From: Paenibacillus sp. yr247
GTDB lineage: Bacteria > Bacillota > Bacilli > Paenibacillales > NBRC-103111
Assembly (NCBI RefSeq): GCF_900103825.1
Contig: NZ_FNIF01000004.1
Span: 248,001-312,000, forward strand
DNA: 64,000 nucleotides
Direction of reading: 5' to 3'
The first letter of the stretch is position 1. Each line of letters starts with the position of its first letter. This document shows, in pieces, positions 25,629 to 35,628 of this stretch. The position numbers and the translations under genes were made by a program. A model generated the notes under the pieces. That model did no database searches. It was not told where the DNA came from and was given only the letters and a program-made list of their open reading frames with translations.

Positions 25629-26320
25629 TTTTCTCGCTCCTTTTCAAATAAATTTGGAATTTGCCAATCAATTTCCGAACTTCCAAGGTCCCTAAGAAAG
25701 GCATTCGCTTGCGAAAAAGGTTTACTGCCAAAAAATCCGCGATACGAAGAAAGCGGACTTGGATGAACAGATTTTATGATGAAATGCTTCGTTGTATCAA
25801 TGAGAGACTGCTTGGCCTGCGCATGACTTCCCCAAAGCACGAAGATAACCGGCTGCTCCCGTTCACTCAAAGTTCGAATCACTTTGTCTGTAAACCGTTC
25901 CCAACCCTTTCCTTTATGAGAATTAGGCAATTCTGCGCGCACCGTTAGAACAGTGTTCAACAGCAGCACACCTTGTTCCGCCCATTTCTTCAGGTATCCG
26001 TTATCAGGGATATAGCAGCCGAGGTCGGACTGTAATTCTTTGTACATATTCTGTAAAGAAGGCGGCGTCGATATACCCGGTTTAACGGAAAAACTGAGGC
26101 CATGGGCTTGGCCTCTTCCGTGATAGGGATCCTGTCCCAAAATGACCACTTTGGTCTCCGCGTAAGATGTGAAATGAAGAGCGTTGAAGATCTCATTTTG
26201 TTCTGGAAAAATGGTTTGCGTAAGATATTCGTCTGCGAGAAATTCATGTAAAGCTTGGAAATAAGGTTCTTCAAATTCTGAATCCAATAAAGATGCCCAG
26301 TCGTTCATTAAATGAATCAC
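25625..26320 (-). CDS. ung: Uracil-DNA glycosylase
   Basis: A 231-residue family 1 UDG that removes uracil from DNA for base-excision repair. The water-activating loop [20 protein letters not shown] and the DNA-intercalation loop [14 protein letters not shown] are complete, and [11 protein letters not shown] and [11 protein letters not shown] are also typical. The frame opens at GTG 26320, 6 bases after GGGGGA; the ATG four codons later is an alternative. It lies 14 bases after topB and overlaps the YciI gene, giving a topB-ung-yciI unit. Confidence 0.95.
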   Translation of the reverse strand: MIHLMNDWASLLDSEFEEPYFQALHEFLADEYLTQTIFPEQNEIFNALHFTSYAETKVVILGQDPYHGRGQAHGLSFSVKPGISTPPSLQNMYKELQSDLGCYIPDNGYLKKWAEQGVLLLNTVLTVRAELPNSHKGKGWERFTDKVIRTLSEREQPVIFVLWGSHAQAKQSLIDTTKHFIIKSVHPSPLSSYRGFFGSKPFSQANAFLRDLGSSEIDWQIPNLFEKEREK

Positions 26321-26334
26321 ACTTCGTCCCCCAT

Positions 26335-28584
26335 TTACTCCGTCTCCGCGCCAAGTTCTCCCGTATCAATGTTTCTCAATACGATTCGTCCATCGACCGC
26401 TGTTCCATCGGCTAGCACGATCTTCAGTTTGGATGTTTTCCCTTTGTTTACGAGCGCTTGAACTTGAGCATCCGTCAAATTCCGTCCGAAGCTTTCTTTC
26501 CATATGACGAACTTGCAGCCTTCCTTATAATGGGAGCAGCCGTAACCCTTACGCCCCATAAATAGGGAACCTCCGCACCCTGGTCTTGGACATGCGGCTA
26601 GGAACGCACTCGTTCCATCTGATGGCTTGGCAAGGAACGCTTTTTTACTGGATGTTGCCGGTTTAGTCCCAGCTGCAGTCGCACTTGATCGTGCTGAACC
26701 GCGTTTAGCCCCTCCAGCAGGAGGTGTTTCACCTTCGAAGGCTGTTTTGGAAGCTCTTGCTTGCCCACGCACCTTTTCGACGATAAGTGTTGCGAACTTT
26801 TTCACATTGTGCATGAATTGCTCGTCCGAGGCCGTACCGCGGGAGATTTCGTTCAACCTGCGCTCCCATTGACCAGTCATCTCAGGTGAAGTCAGCAACT
26901 CAATGCCAGCGCCGCGAATTAATTCGACAACCGTTCGCCCCTTCTGGGTCAGAACAATTTTCTTACCCTGCATATCGATGTAACCGACCTTCTTCAGACG
27001 CTCGATCGTCGCTGCACGGGTAGCAGGCGTGCCGAGCCCCGAATCCTTCATTGCATCGCGAAGCTCCTCATCCTCAATCTGCTTGCCTGCGCTTTCCATT
27101 GCTTTGAGCAGCGTGCCTTCGTTAAAATGCTTAGGCGGCTGCGTATCTTTTTCCTTAACGATCGCGTCATGACAAACGACATTCCCTTGTGGATCAATAG
27201 AGAAAGGCTCGCTTACCTCAACCTCTTCGTCTTCTTCCTCTTCCTTCTCTCTGCTCTTCGTGCTCTTCGGCTTTTCTTTTTTCTGATCGGCATAAATGAC
27301 CTTCCAACCTAATTGGAGCAGCTCTTTGACCGTGGTCTTAAACATTTCTTGCTCTACCTCGGTCATAACTGTATGAACCTTATACTCGGCTGGGGGATAA
27401 AACTGCGATAAGAAACGTCTTACAATCAAATCGTACAATTTCTGTTCATCCGGATTGAGGCCTGATGCCTTCCGATTTGTCGGCAGTATCGCGTGGTGAT
27501 CTTCCACCTTGGTTGGATTGCAAATGAACTTGTTATTTTTATTCACCAGATTGCGGTTAGCCCCTTGCACAAGGTCGTGATAAGCCGTTCCTTGTAAGGC
27601 GGATAAAGACTTGTGCATTTCCGGGATATTTTGCTCGGTCACATAGTTGGAATTCGTTCTGGGATAGGAAATGACCTTATGCTTCTCGTAGAGTGCCTGA
27701 GCGGTATCGAGCGTCTTCTTAGCTGAGAAAGCGTACTTCCCATTCGCCTCACGCTGCAGCAGCGTCAAATCATACAATTTGAACGGGTATTCCTTCGTAT
27801 CCTTCACTTCATAGGAAATGATCCGTGCCGGCTTCCCTTTCACTTTAGCTGCAAGCGCCTCAACCTTCGGCTGATCAGTCAAACGCTCTCCTTGCCACAT
27901 CCCTCTATAAATGGTGTCGCCTTGTGTAAAATGACCCTCAAGCTCATAAAATTTGAGCGATGAGAAGGCTTCAATATGCTTCTGGCGATCATATATGAGA
28001 GCGAGAACTGGTGTCTGTACGCGGCCAACGGATAGCAGAACGTTATGCTTCGTCGTGAAAGCGCGTGAGCCATTCATGCCAATTAGCCAATCGGCTTCAC
28101 TCCGAGAGCGCGCGGCACGCGTTAAATTTTCATATTCCGCACCGTCCTTTAATGTCGCAAAGCCATTTCGAATCGTTTCGGAGGTTAAATCGGAAATCCA
28201 GAGACGTTTGACAGGATGCTTGAGTCCAAGATGACGCTGGATGAGCGAAAAGATGTGCTGTCCTTCCCGACCGGCATCGCAGGCATTGACAAGCTGGTCA
28301 CACTTCTTCGCAAGCTCTGCAATCACCTTAAGCTGATCATAGGTACGCGGGTTTGGAATCAGCTTAAATTCATCAGGAATGATCGGGAGGTGATTGATAT
28401 TCCATTTTTTATATTTATCATCGTATTGATCAGGTTCAGCCAACTCAATTAAGTGTCCTATAGCCCATGTGATGATGTATTGTTCACCCTCTAAATAGGA
28501 CCTGAGATTTTTGGCTTTCGGATCTATTGCGGCGGCTATATTTCGTCCCATGTCGGGTTTTTCCGCAATAATTAATGTCTTCAA
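26335..28584 (-). CDS. topB: DNA topoisomerase III
   Basis: A 749-residue type IA topoisomerase. The Toprim domain has [14 protein letters not shown] at the start and DAGREGQ. The catalytic Tyr lies in [16 protein letters not shown], and [15 protein letters not shown] follows. A C-terminal linker rich in Ala, Ser and Thr leads to a zinc-ribbon-like end (CPRPGCGG ... [10 protein letters not shown]). It relaxes and decatenates DNA using single-strand passage. The start is TTG 28584 after AAGGAG; the frame is open upstream for 38 codons but the protein homology begins here. Confidence 0.93.
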   Translation of the reverse strand: MKTLIIAEKPDMGRNIAAAIDPKAKNLRSYLEGEQYIITWAIGHLIELAEPDQYDDKYKKWNINHLPIIPDEFKLIPNPRTYDQLKVIAELAKKCDQLVNACDAGREGQHIFSLIQRHLGLKHPVKRLWISDLTSETIRNGFATLKDGAEYENLTRAARSRSEADWLIGMNGSRAFTTKHNVLLSVGRVQTPVLALIYDRQKHIEAFSSLKFYELEGHFTQGDTIYRGMWQGERLTDQPKVEALAAKVKGKPARIISYEVKDTKEYPFKLYDLTLLQREANGKYAFSAKKTLDTAQALYEKHKVISYPRTNSNYVTEQNIPEMHKSLSALQGTAYHDLVQGANRNLVNKNNKFICNPTKVEDHHAILPTNRKASGLNPDEQKLYDLIVRRFLSQFYPPAEYKVHTVMTEVEQEMFKTTVKELLQLGWKVIYADQKKEKPKSTKSREKEEEEDEEVEVSEPFSIDPQGNVVCHDAIVKEKDTQPPKHFNEGTLLKAMESAGKQIEDEELRDAMKDSGLGTPATRAATIERLKKVGYIDMQGKKIVLTQKGRTVVELIRGAGIELLTSPEMTGQWERRLNEISRGTASDEQFMHNVKKFATLIVEKVRGQARASKTAFEGETPPAGGAKRGSARSSATAAGTKPATSSKKAFLAKPSDGTSAFLAACPRPGCGGSLFMGRKGYGCSHYKEGCKFVIWKESFGRNLTDAQVQALVNKGKTSKLKIVLADGTAVDGRIVLRNIDTGELGAETE

Positions 28585-28836
28585 AAGAGTATCGCTCCTT
28601 AATGAATCTTTCTGGGTGGATCTAATCTGTCGCCTCAGTGTATCCCACTTTATTACTGGCTGCAATATGGGAACGATCAAAAAATTTAAATTTGCCAACT
28701 AGACTTTACACCAAGTCCCTCCACTTCTCCTGAATATGATAACTGGAAAGATCAAATGAGGCCATGAGGCCATAGCAAACAAATTAGAAAAAATTTATGC
28801 TCCGAAAATTTCCAAGATGAGGTGCGAGGTGCTGAT

Positions 28837-29604
28837 ATGTCAATGAATCGAGTACGTACAGTAGGCAGCAAATGGGTCAAAACGAAGGTTCTCTTATTAA
28901 ACAAAAAACTTCGTAAATTTGTTCCGGAAACAAGAATCTACAGTCAAACGAACCTGCTTCATATGTTAAATAAGTATAAGATGGTTTATGTCAAACCAAT
29001 CAATGGCTCTTTCGGACAAGGCGTTATTCGTGTGGAAAAAAAATACAATTACCATTTTCAATCCGGGACAGTAGCTAAAACTTTTACAACATATCAAGGC
29101 TTATTCGCTGCACTGAACATAGCCAAATTAAACAGATCCTATTTGGTGCAGCAAGGCATTCATCTCTTAACCCATCAAAAGCGAATATTCGATATACGCA
29201 TTATGGTACAAAAAAGCCCAAAGAAAAAATGGGAAGCCACTGGTTATATCGGTCGAGTTGCTCATCCACGCAAAATAGTGACGAACTTTCATAATAGCGG
29301 CAAACCGCTACCCTTAGAATTATTACTTGGCCCCTACTTAAACAATCAGAAGAAAAATGCTTATATCAAAAACTTGCGTCATTTAGGGTATCAAATTGCA
29401 ACTCATTACCAGAAGATTTATCCTGGATTTAAAGAAATTGGGGTTGATATCGGTATCGATAAACAATTGAAGCCTTGGGTACTAGAAGTAAATACCGCGC
29501 CGGACCCCTTTATTTTCAACCAATTACAAGATAAAAAAATGTTCTACAAAGTTTTGCGTTATACGAGAGCTAACGGCCGTTTCGTTCCTGCAAAACGCAA
29601 GTAA
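28837..29604 (+). CDS. YheC/YheD-family ATP-grasp protein (short form)
   Basis: A 255-residue protein resembling the ATP-grasp half of YheC/YheD, proteins associated with the endospore coat in Bacillus. Visible elements are the nucleotide-binding lysine region MVYVKPINGSFGQGVIRVEK, QQGIHLLTHQKRIFDIRIMVQ, and the metal-site end IGVDIGIDKQLKPWVLEVNT. The substrate is unknown. Start ATG 28837 follows GAGGTG. A longer homologue lies at 41282-42337. Confidence 0.85.
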   Translation: MSMNRVRTVGSKWVKTKVLLLNKKLRKFVPETRIYSQTNLLHMLNKYKMVYVKPINGSFGQGVIRVEKKYNYHFQSGTVAKTFTTYQGLFAALNIAKLNRSYLVQQGIHLLTHQKRIFDIRIMVQKSPKKKWEATGYIGRVAHPRKIVTNFHNSGKPLPLELLLGPYLNNQKKNAYIKNLRHLGYQIATHYQKIYPGFKEIGVDIGIDKQLKPWVLEVNTAPDPFIFNQLQDKKMFYKVLRYTRANGRFVPAKRK

Positions 29605-29637
29605 TTTGTTGTTCACCTTAACATCTGTCAGTAAAAA

Positions 29638-29676
29638 AACCTCCAGTCCCACTTCAGACCAGTGGAATTGGAGGTT
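29638..29676. terminator. Bidirectional terminator
   Basis: AACCTCCA and TGGAGGTT arms, with an inner CCACT/AGTGG pair, between YheCD and the convergent DedA gene. The minus strand continues into a T run. Confidence 0.85.
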
Positions 29677-29684
29677 CTATTGCT

Positions 29685-30290
29685 TTATGAGGAGAATCGA
29701 CGCTGACGAACCATCATCTTAGCTCCTAACAAGCCAAGCCCGATAATAACAGCCGCGATTATGATCCATATAGGATGATTGAACTGTGTAAAAATGTGGT
29801 GCCATGCTTTACCGAGCTTTTGGCCGAGAAGAACAATAATTAAAATCCAAGCTAATGCGCCGAAGTACGAGATACTCATAAATTTGGCGAGCCGCATCCT
29901 CGTAGCCCCTGCGATGAAAGGAGCAGCATGCCTTAGTCCAGCTACATAATAGCCAACTAGAAGCAATATGGCTCCATGTTTCTTAAAATGTTCTGCCCAT
30001 TTTTCTAATCTGCTCTGGGAGAGCTTAATCCACTTTGTTACCATGCTGATACGCTTCAATCCAATACTTTGTCCAAGAAAGTAATTAAGCGTCATCCCTG
30101 CACAAGCTCCAAGCCATGCAAAGCCGATGATACCACCTATATAAAGATTAGCTTTTAGCGCAATATAACCTGCGCCTAGCAGGATAATCTCAATTGGAAG
30201 CGGTATGCCAACAATTCCAATAAAAAGTAATAAAAATATACCTGCATACCCGTAATGAGTGATTACATTGATCATGGAATGATGATTCAT
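29685..30290 (-). CDS. DedA/SNARE-associated family membrane protein
   Basis: A 201-residue DedA-family protein with about five hydrophobic segments. It has the re-entrant-type motif GIVGIPLPIEIILLGAGYIA near the start, an amphipathic basic section (KRISMVTKWIKLSQSRLEKW) and the hallmark GYYVAGLRHAAPFIAGATRM. Family members move lipid carriers (for example undecaprenyl phosphate or phosphatidylethanolamine) across the membrane and support membrane homeostasis. The specific lipid is not predictable here. GGCAGGTGAAG precedes the ATG. Confidence 0.85.
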   Translation of the reverse strand: MNHHSMINVITHYGYAGIFLLLFIGIVGIPLPIEIILLGAGYIALKANLYIGGIIGFAWLGACAGMTLNYFLGQSIGLKRISMVTKWIKLSQSRLEKWAEHFKKHGAILLLVGYYVAGLRHAAPFIAGATRMRLAKFMSISYFGALAWILIIVLLGQKLGKAWHHIFTQFNHPIWIIIAAVIIGLGLLGAKMMVRQRRFSS

Positions 30291-30352
30291 TATACTTCAC
30301 CTGCCTCGTATTGATCGTACCATAAGAATGAAAGAAGAGCATGAGAGGATGA

Positions 30353-30508
30353 TTAAAAAAAGAATCGCCTAAGCAAATCGTTATTAGGAATTACACTTAG
30401 TGTATCCTTATTTGTATCATCTAATCTTATCGTGGCACCGCAATCCGTACATGCCGCTAACACCGTATTCATGACAGCAGCTTCACCCGGAGACCAAGAA
30501 GTATTCAT
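30353..30508 (-). CDS. Doubtful 51-aa ORF
   Basis: An open frame from ATG 30508 to TAA 30353 with a CTDCGATIRLDD motif and a Phe-rich end. No ribosome binding site precedes the ATG. Codon flow looks protein-like but could be chance or a remnant. The rest of 30291-30596 holds a run of GCTA repeats (about 30526-30540) and the terminator at 30541. Confidence 0.25.
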   Translation of the reverse strand: MNTSWSPGEAAVMNTVLAACTDCGATIRLDDTNKDTLSVIPNNDLLRRFFF

Positions 30509-30540
30509 TTTAGTTGTAACTTAATAGCTAGCTAGCTAGC

Positions 30541-30583
30541 AAAAACCTCCTTCCAGATATTTATCAGAAGGAGGTTTTTTTTT
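30541..30583. terminator. Strong terminator of the glycosyltransferase/sORF unit
   Basis: AAAACCTCCTTC and GAAGGAGGTTTT arms with a 13-base loop, T runs on both strands. It lies 14 bases after the 59-aa gene stop. Confidence 0.9.
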
Positions 30584-30596
30584 CATTTATTGTCAC

Positions 30597-30776
30597 TTAT
30601 ATAACCTTGCTTTCTTCATGATCTCCGCTTTTTCCGGGAATGATAAGAATATGGTCCAAGATGAATTTTTTCTCTGCATTTGTTAAATTAGATTGATGAA
30701 TCAGATGGACTACTTTTTCTTCAAGCTCATAGATCGTTTGTAAAAAATCGTCTAGGTTCTCCATTTTATCCTTCAT
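30597..30776 (-). CDS. 59-aa helical small protein in the envelope-stress cluster
   Basis: A 59-codon ORF starting at ATG 30776, 10 bases after AGGAGG. The product is acidic and helical (ENLDDFLQTIYELEEKVVHL, then NLTNAEKKFILDHILIIPGK). It starts 20 bases after the glycosyltransferase stop and is followed by a strong terminator, so it is probably the last gene of the operon. Size and helical hairpin look are reminiscent of Spo0E-like phosphatases, but the SQxLD signature is missing, so I leave it unassigned. Confidence 0.65.
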   Translation of the reverse strand: MKDKMENLDDFLQTIYELEEKVVHLIHQSNLTNAEKKFILDHILIIPGKSGDHEESKVI

Positions 30777-30796
30777 CCGAATCAGGCCTCCTGCAC

Positions 30797-31912
30797 TTAT
30801 ATCGACAGTGAAACTGGTTGATTAATCCTATGAATAATATCATTAACAATGTGAGCGGCAGCTTGGTTCCGTTGCAATCCTTTCATACGCTCTCTTATTT
30901 CTTCATATAAGCTAGGATGTTTAATTAAATAATTGATTTTACTTGAAAAATCCTCCATATTTGTGGAGATAGAGGCAACTCCGCGACTTGAAAGAAATAA
31001 AGCATTTTCCTTTTCTTGTCCGGCATAGGGCTTATAGATGAAAATAGGCAGTTGTAAGGCAAGAGCTTCCGTCAATGTTAATCCGCCCGCTTTGGTTACG
31101 ATACAGGTAGCCCTAGACATCCATTGATGGACATTGTCAACAAACCCAAGAATGGTTATACCCGAAAATGCAGCAAATTGGTCTTTAAGTCTAAGCTCCA
31201 ACTTCTCATTGCGACCACATACGACGACCAATTGGCAATTATCTAAATCAGCCAGGGAATGCAACATTTCCTCAATATAGCTGGTTACGCCGCTTTCCGA
31301 TGCCATGATAAGAATGATGTTCTTTTTCTGACTTTGGGAGAAACTTCTCTCATTGGCGAACTCTTGACGCAAAGGAATTCCGGTAACCTCAACACGATCC
31401 TTGCTGAAACCTTTGAAAATGATTTGCTGCTTTAATTCTTCCGTAGCAACATAGTATTTATCGACATTCGGGTGTAACCAGGTAGCGTGTAAAGCATAAT
31501 CCGTAAGTACGGTGAAATTCGTAATTCCCATTGAACTGCATACTTCTGGCGATGCACCGAATGGAAATGTGTTAACAACGACGTCTGGACGCTCTTGATG
31601 AATAAGTTCTCTCAATTTCTTTTGGCCAAGATAAGTCATCGATCTTTGGAATAAAGCTGTCCGTTTGGTTTCACGGGTTAAGTAATAGCTCCAACCATAA
31701 TAATCGAGACCCATTCGTGAGATCTTTGTGCTTTTGTTAACAAGTGAAGTTGTAATGAGATTGATGAATGGATGGCCTTCTTTCATTAGGTTGACGATCT
31801 TCACATGTTCAACACCTTGGCTCAAGAATTGCTGCTGCAGCGCTTTAGAAGCCTGGAGATGACCATTACCATAGCTAGCTGTAAGTATTAATACACGAGG
31901 ATTCACATTCAT
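30797..31912 (-). CDS. Diacylglycerol/MGDG-type glycosyltransferase
   Basis: A 371-residue GT28-type glycosyltransferase of the MGDG synthase/UgtP class. The N-terminal signature LILTASYGNGHLQASKAL is the acceptor-lipid site of this class, and the C-terminal donor site has IVTKAGGLTLTEALALQLP followed by YKPYAGQEKENA. Such enzymes add glucose or galactose to diacylglycerol to make glycolipids and teichoic-acid anchors; the sugar is not predictable. The start is ATG 31912, 12 bases after AAAGGTGG. It follows the response regulator by 32 bases. Confidence 0.88.
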   Translation of the reverse strand: MNVNPRVLILTASYGNGHLQASKALQQQFLSQGVEHVKIVNLMKEGHPFINLITTSLVNKSTKISRMGLDYYGWSYYLTRETKRTALFQRSMTYLGQKKLRELIHQERPDVVVNTFPFGASPEVCSSMGITNFTVLTDYALHATWLHPNVDKYYVATEELKQQIIFKGFSKDRVEVTGIPLRQEFANERSFSQSQKKNIILIMASESGVTSYIEEMLHSLADLDNCQLVVVCGRNEKLELRLKDQFAAFSGITILGFVDNVHQWMSRATCIVTKAGGLTLTEALALQLPIFIYKPYAGQEKENALFLSSRGVASISTNMEDFSSKINYLIKHPSLYEEIRERMKGLQRNQAAAHIVNDIIHRINQPVSLSI

Positions 31913-31944
31913 GCTTTTGAGAAACCACCTTTCATCGCATATGT

Positions 31945-32631
31945 TTATAGGCGAAACCGATAACCGGCGCCCCATACCGTTTCAATGTATTGAGAGTTGG
32001 ATGCATCTATTTCAATCTTTTCTCTTAATTTGCGGATATGGACAGTGACAGTCTGTGAATCTCCTATAGCATCTAATCCCCATATGCGCTCAAAAAGGTG
32101 ATCCTTACTATAGACCCGATTTGGATTCATGGCTAAAAAATAAAGCAGATCAAATTCCTTCGTCGTAAGGGTAATTTCTTGTTCATGAACGAAAACGCGA
32201 CGGGATCCGTAATCGATTAATAGTCCATGTATGCGAATTTCTTCGTTATTTTCTTTGGTACCTATTAATCGCTCGTAGCGTGCCAAATGCGCTTTGACTC
32301 TAGCTACCAGCTCTCCGGGTTTGAACGGCTTTGTAATATAGTCATCAGCGCCGAGTCCAAGACCACGAATCACATCAATATCTTCTTTTTTCGCAGTAAC
32401 CATTAGAATCGGAATATGATGTTTCTCGCGAATTTGCTTGCATACTTCGAATCCGTTTAAAAGAGGAAGCATGACATCGAGAATGATTAAATCATACTCC
32501 CCGCTGAGTCCTAGTTTCAGACCTTGCTCGCCATCCATCGCAATATCAACCTTAAAGCCGCTCACTTCCAAATAATCTCGTTCGAGCTCAGCAATGAGTT
32601 GTTCATCTTCTACGATTAATATTCGTTTCAT
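31945..32631 (-). CDS. OmpR-family response regulator
   Basis: A 228-residue regulator. The receiver domain has EDE near 8-10, phospho-acceptor Asp in LIILDVMLP near 52, and the Lys in YITKPF near 103. The winged-helix output ends SQTVTVHIRKLREKIE and TVWGAGYRFRL. The start overlaps the kinase stop by four bases. Its neighbours (ABC exporter, glycosyltransferase) suggest control of an envelope response. The overall look is VanR/PhoP-like. Confidence 0.92.
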   Translation of the reverse strand: MKRILIVEDEQLIAELERDYLEVSGFKVDIAMDGEQGLKLGLSGEYDLIILDVMLPLLNGFEVCKQIREKHHIPILMVTAKKEDIDVIRGLGLGADDYITKPFKPGELVARVKAHLARYERLIGTKENNEEIRIHGLLIDYGSRRVFVHEQEITLTTKEFDLLYFLAMNPNRVYSKDHLFERIWGLDAIGDSQTVTVHIRKLREKIEIDASNSQYIETVWGAGYRFRL

Positions 32632-34106
32632 TCATTTTCACCGTCTTTGTGCCTTTTGAGCGGCAAGTTGATGGTAATACAAGTCCCTTCGCCTTTCATA
32701 CTGCGCGCTCCAATCGTTCCGCCATGACCTTCGATCATTTGCTTCGAGATCGCTAACCCTAATCCGCTCCCTCCGTTATTACTGTTCCTGGATGGATCAG
32801 CGCGATAAAAGCGATCAAAAATATATGGAAGCGCCTCAGCATCCATGCCTATTCCGTTATCTGTAATATCGATGACGACATGTTCCCCTTTTATCCTAGC
32901 ATGCAGAGCGATATGTTTCTCTATTTTATTCATATATTTTAAGCAATTGTCCATAATGTTAGAAAAAACGCGTCTCATTTTATCCCGATCTATCGAGACT
33001 TGAATCTGCTGGTGTAACGCGATATCTGACTTATAATGAACGCCTTGTTTGCTAAGTTCAAAATCAAGTTCATCCGACCAATCCGCTAAAAAAGATGCGA
33101 AATCAACGACTTCAAAATTAAAGGGCAGACGCTTCAAGTCCAATTTGGAATATAGAAATAATTCATCAATTAAATGATCCATCTCTTCGGCTTTGGACGA
33201 TATAATCTCGATGTATTTTTGTTTTTTGTCCGCGGTATCGGCAATTCCGTCACCTAAACCATCCACATAACCTCTAATAGCTGTAAGAGGAGTTCGAATA
33301 TCGTGTGAAATGTTAGAAATAAGCTCTTTACGATTTTCTTCATATTGAATTTGGGTTTGAATCGATTCTTGCAATTGTTTTCGCATTTGTTCAAAGGCTA
33401 TGCTGAGTTGCCCGATTTCATCCTTACTTGTTATCTGGACTTGGAAATCAAGGTCACCAGATTGAATCCTTTTCATGGCATTTTTTAACTTCCAAAGCGG
33501 TGTAATGATACTTCTTGATACAAAATAAGTTAACAACGTATGCGTAAGAATCAAAATTATAACTAGCGTGATAAATAGGATTGGGAAAAATTTCTGCGTA
33601 AAGTTGACTAACGGATTCACCTTATTAACAATGAAAACACTGCCTGGCTGTTGTCCGGCATAATAAAAGTTGAAAGAGTTTACTTCCAGTAACTCTCGCC
33701 CATAACGCTTGGCATCTTCCCTCTCCGGATGTCCAGGGTGTTTGAACGCTGGCAGGTGCTGGAGTACATCCGACTCCTGCAACGTTGGAGAAACATAAAC
33801 AAGTGTATTCTCTTTGCGTACAACCAACCTCGAATCATTCAACTGCAGTTCTTGATCAATGTCCGCTAAATACCCTGAGTCAGCTAGAATGGACGGATTC
33901 TTCTCCGCGGTTCGTTTCATTTCTTTAAACGTGTGTTCCACATTCTGGTTCTCGAATAGTCCGACACCTGACCCGTATTGATCGCGGATACTTTGAAGAT
34001 CACCACGAAAAACAACGACTAACAGAACAGCTGTAATAATCATAATAACGAGTGGAATTAGCAGCATGGCCGCATAAGAAAGCAATAATTTCAGTCGAAT
34101 GGACAT
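32628..34106 (-). CDS. Membrane sensor histidine kinase
   Basis: A 492-residue kinase with transmembrane helices at about 10-32 and 170-192 around an extracytoplasmic domain of about 135 residues. HAMP follows, then HisKA with the acceptor His in ISHDIRTPLTAIRGYVDG and a GHKL domain with NIMDNCLKYM, DNGIGMDAE and GGSGLGLAIS. Its gene order (exporter, kinase, regulator, glycosyltransferase) suggests sensing of a cell-envelope signal. The start ATG 34106 follows a GGGGAA site 17 bases after the permease stop. Confidence 0.9.
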   Translation of the reverse strand: MSIRLKLLLSYAAMLLIPLVIMIITAVLLVVVFRGDLQSIRDQYGSGVGLFENQNVEHTFKEMKRTAEKNPSILADSGYLADIDQELQLNDSRLVVRKENTLVYVSPTLQESDVLQHLPAFKHPGHPEREDAKRYGRELLEVNSFNFYYAGQQPGSVFIVNKVNPLVNFTQKFFPILFITLVIILILTHTLLTYFVSRSIITPLWKLKNAMKRIQSGDLDFQVQITSKDEIGQLSIAFEQMRKQLQESIQTQIQYEENRKELISNISHDIRTPLTAIRGYVDGLGDGIADTADKKQKYIEIISSKAEEMDHLIDELFLYSKLDLKRLPFNFEVVDFASFLADWSDELDFELSKQGVHYKSDIALHQQIQVSIDRDKMRRVFSNIMDNCLKYMNKIEKHIALHARIKGEHVVIDITDNGIGMDAEALPYIFDRFYRADPSRNSNNGGSGLGLAISKQMIEGHGGTIGARSMKGEGTCITINLPLKRHKDGENE

Positions 34107-34123
34107 GAGTAGATTCCCCGTTT

Positions 34124-34870
34124 TTATACTTCTTTTCTATCAAATTTATAGTAACCAAGTGCCAAAAACAACATACAACTGGAAAGCAGGAACAAAGAAG
34201 TTGTCAGTAACTTACCCGCGGAAACGGTTTGACTCAACCATAACATATGCCAATCTGTGTACGAAGCTGGTGAAAAAGCCGCAACTGAGCTTAACAAGAA
34301 TGGAGCAATTTTGGCTGCTGCGTATAAAACAAGTGAAAAGACCATGAAGCTGCTGGCACTTTTGAAAAACTGAGAAACGAATACAAACAAGGTTGACAAA
34401 GCTAACATTGAGACAAAAGCAGCAACATAAGCTTTCATCATATGAAATGATTCTGTGAAACTGGCTGATGTTCCTGCAAATAGGTTGCAAAAAAAGGTAA
34501 CGATTCCGAGTATAATCAGGATTCCCGCAATACCAGTACCTAGGGCAGCGATTTTCGTACCAAATACTTGAAAGCGTGAATTCGGACGAAGCAGGGCAAG
34601 TTTCAACGTTCTAGATGCTACTTCATTGGGAAACAAATCCCCGGTAATCGTCAAGATAAACAGTGGAATCCAAATACTTGTGTATATCGTTAACATCTCA
34701 ATCGGAAAGGACTGGCTTACGGCAATAAGTCCTAGAATGGGCTGTAGCGCGCTCAGTGAAATTGCAAGCAAGACAGGCAGTATTGCTGAAAATATTGCAA
34801 ACATAACTACTTTCTTTCGATACAGCAGCAAGAAAAGTTCATTTAAGTAACCGGCGCGCCATCTATGCAC
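34124..34870 (-). CDS. ABC-2 type permease
   Basis: A 248-residue membrane protein with six hydrophobic segments, typical of lantibiotic-immunity or antibiotic-export permeases (ABC-2). The region PNEVASRTLKLALLRPNSRFQVFGTK is the conserved coupling-helix motif of this class. The start is GTG 34870, 9 bases after AGGAGG, overlapping the ATPase stop by eight bases; the longer frame has no such site. It pairs with the adjacent ATPase, substrate unknown. Confidence 0.85.
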   Translation of the reverse strand: MHRWRAGYLNELFLLLYRKKVVMFAIFSAILPVLLAISLSALQPILGLIAVSQSFPIEMLTIYTSIWIPLFILTITGDLFPNEVASRTLKLALLRPNSRFQVFGTKIAALGTGIAGILIILGIVTFFCNLFAGTSASFTESFHMMKAYVAAFVSMLALSTLFVFVSQFFKSASSFMVFSLVLYAAAKIAPFLLSSVAAFSPASYTDWHMLWLSQTVSAGKLLTTSLFLLSSCMLFLALGYYKFDRKEV

Positions 34871-35600
34871 AATCTTTGTCCTCCTTGGAAAGCTGAAGCT
34901 CATCCATATAGAACTGCTCTAACGATTGATTGCTTTGCAGCAGTTGGGATACGTACCCTTCTTTTTTCAAATGCCCCTCTACAACAATTCCCACCCGATT
35001 ACATAGCTGCTCTAGTTCATGAATCATATGGCTCGAGATTAAGAACGATGTCCCCTTCTCTTCGGACAGCTGCTTAATCAACTTTCGAAACATCACCGTA
35101 CCTTCGATATCCAGCCCATTCGTAGGCTCATCCAGGATGACAAGCTTAGGCTCCGGCAAGATAGCCGCAGCAAGTGCTAGCTTTTGTTTCATGCCTGTCG
35201 AATAGCCCTTGATCTTCTCCTTACGAACTTTAAGCAAGCCTACAAGATCCAAGACTTCTTCCATTCGCTTCGGAGTGACAGCAGGATAGAACCGAGCAAC
35301 AAGCTCTAAGTACTGCCATGCGCTAAGAAAATCATGGAAATCAGCCGATTCAATCATGCTGCCAACGTGCTGCATACCTTGTTCAAACTGTTCGACAAGA
35401 TTGGCATTAAACAATGAAATCGTGCCTTGATCAGGACGTATCAAACCAGTTATCAGTTTAAGAAACGTTGTTTTGCCAGCTCCGTTCGGCCCAAGTAAAC
35501 CATACACGTCACCTTCATGTAACTGGAGATTCATATCACGAATTCCGCGTTCATTGCCATACACTTTGCTCAAATGAGCCGTTTCTAATATGGTGTTCAT
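34863..35600 (-). CDS. ABC transporter ATP-binding protein
   Basis: A 245-residue ATPase of the antibiotic/lantibiotic exporter type. Walker A is GPNGAGKTT near 38, Q-loop MIESADFHDFLSAWQY, ABC signature GYSTGMKQKLALA, Walker B KLVILDEPTNGLD. First gene of the exporter-kinase-regulator unit. GGGGG lies 8 bases before the ATG. The hairpin at 35629-35662 precedes it, so expression may partly depend on the upstream 305-aa gene. Confidence 0.93.
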   Translation of the reverse strand: MNTILETAHLSKVYGNERGIRDMNLQLHEGDVYGLLGPNGAGKTTFLKLITGLIRPDQGTISLFNANLVEQFEQGMQHVGSMIESADFHDFLSAWQYLELVARFYPAVTPKRMEEVLDLVGLLKVRKEKIKGYSTGMKQKLALAAAILPEPKLVILDEPTNGLDIEGTVMFRKLIKQLSEEKGTSFLISSHMIHELEQLCNRVGIVVEGHLKKEGYVSQLLQSNQSLEQFYMDELQLSKEDKDCA

Positions 35601-35628
35601 TTAGGTTCCCCCTTTTCATAAGAGATAA

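Noticed and set aside
30526-30540. GCTAGCTAGC-type run as an att site or mobile-element scar
   Set aside because: Only about three GCTA units beside a terminator, with no integrase, IS ends or duplicated target in the window.
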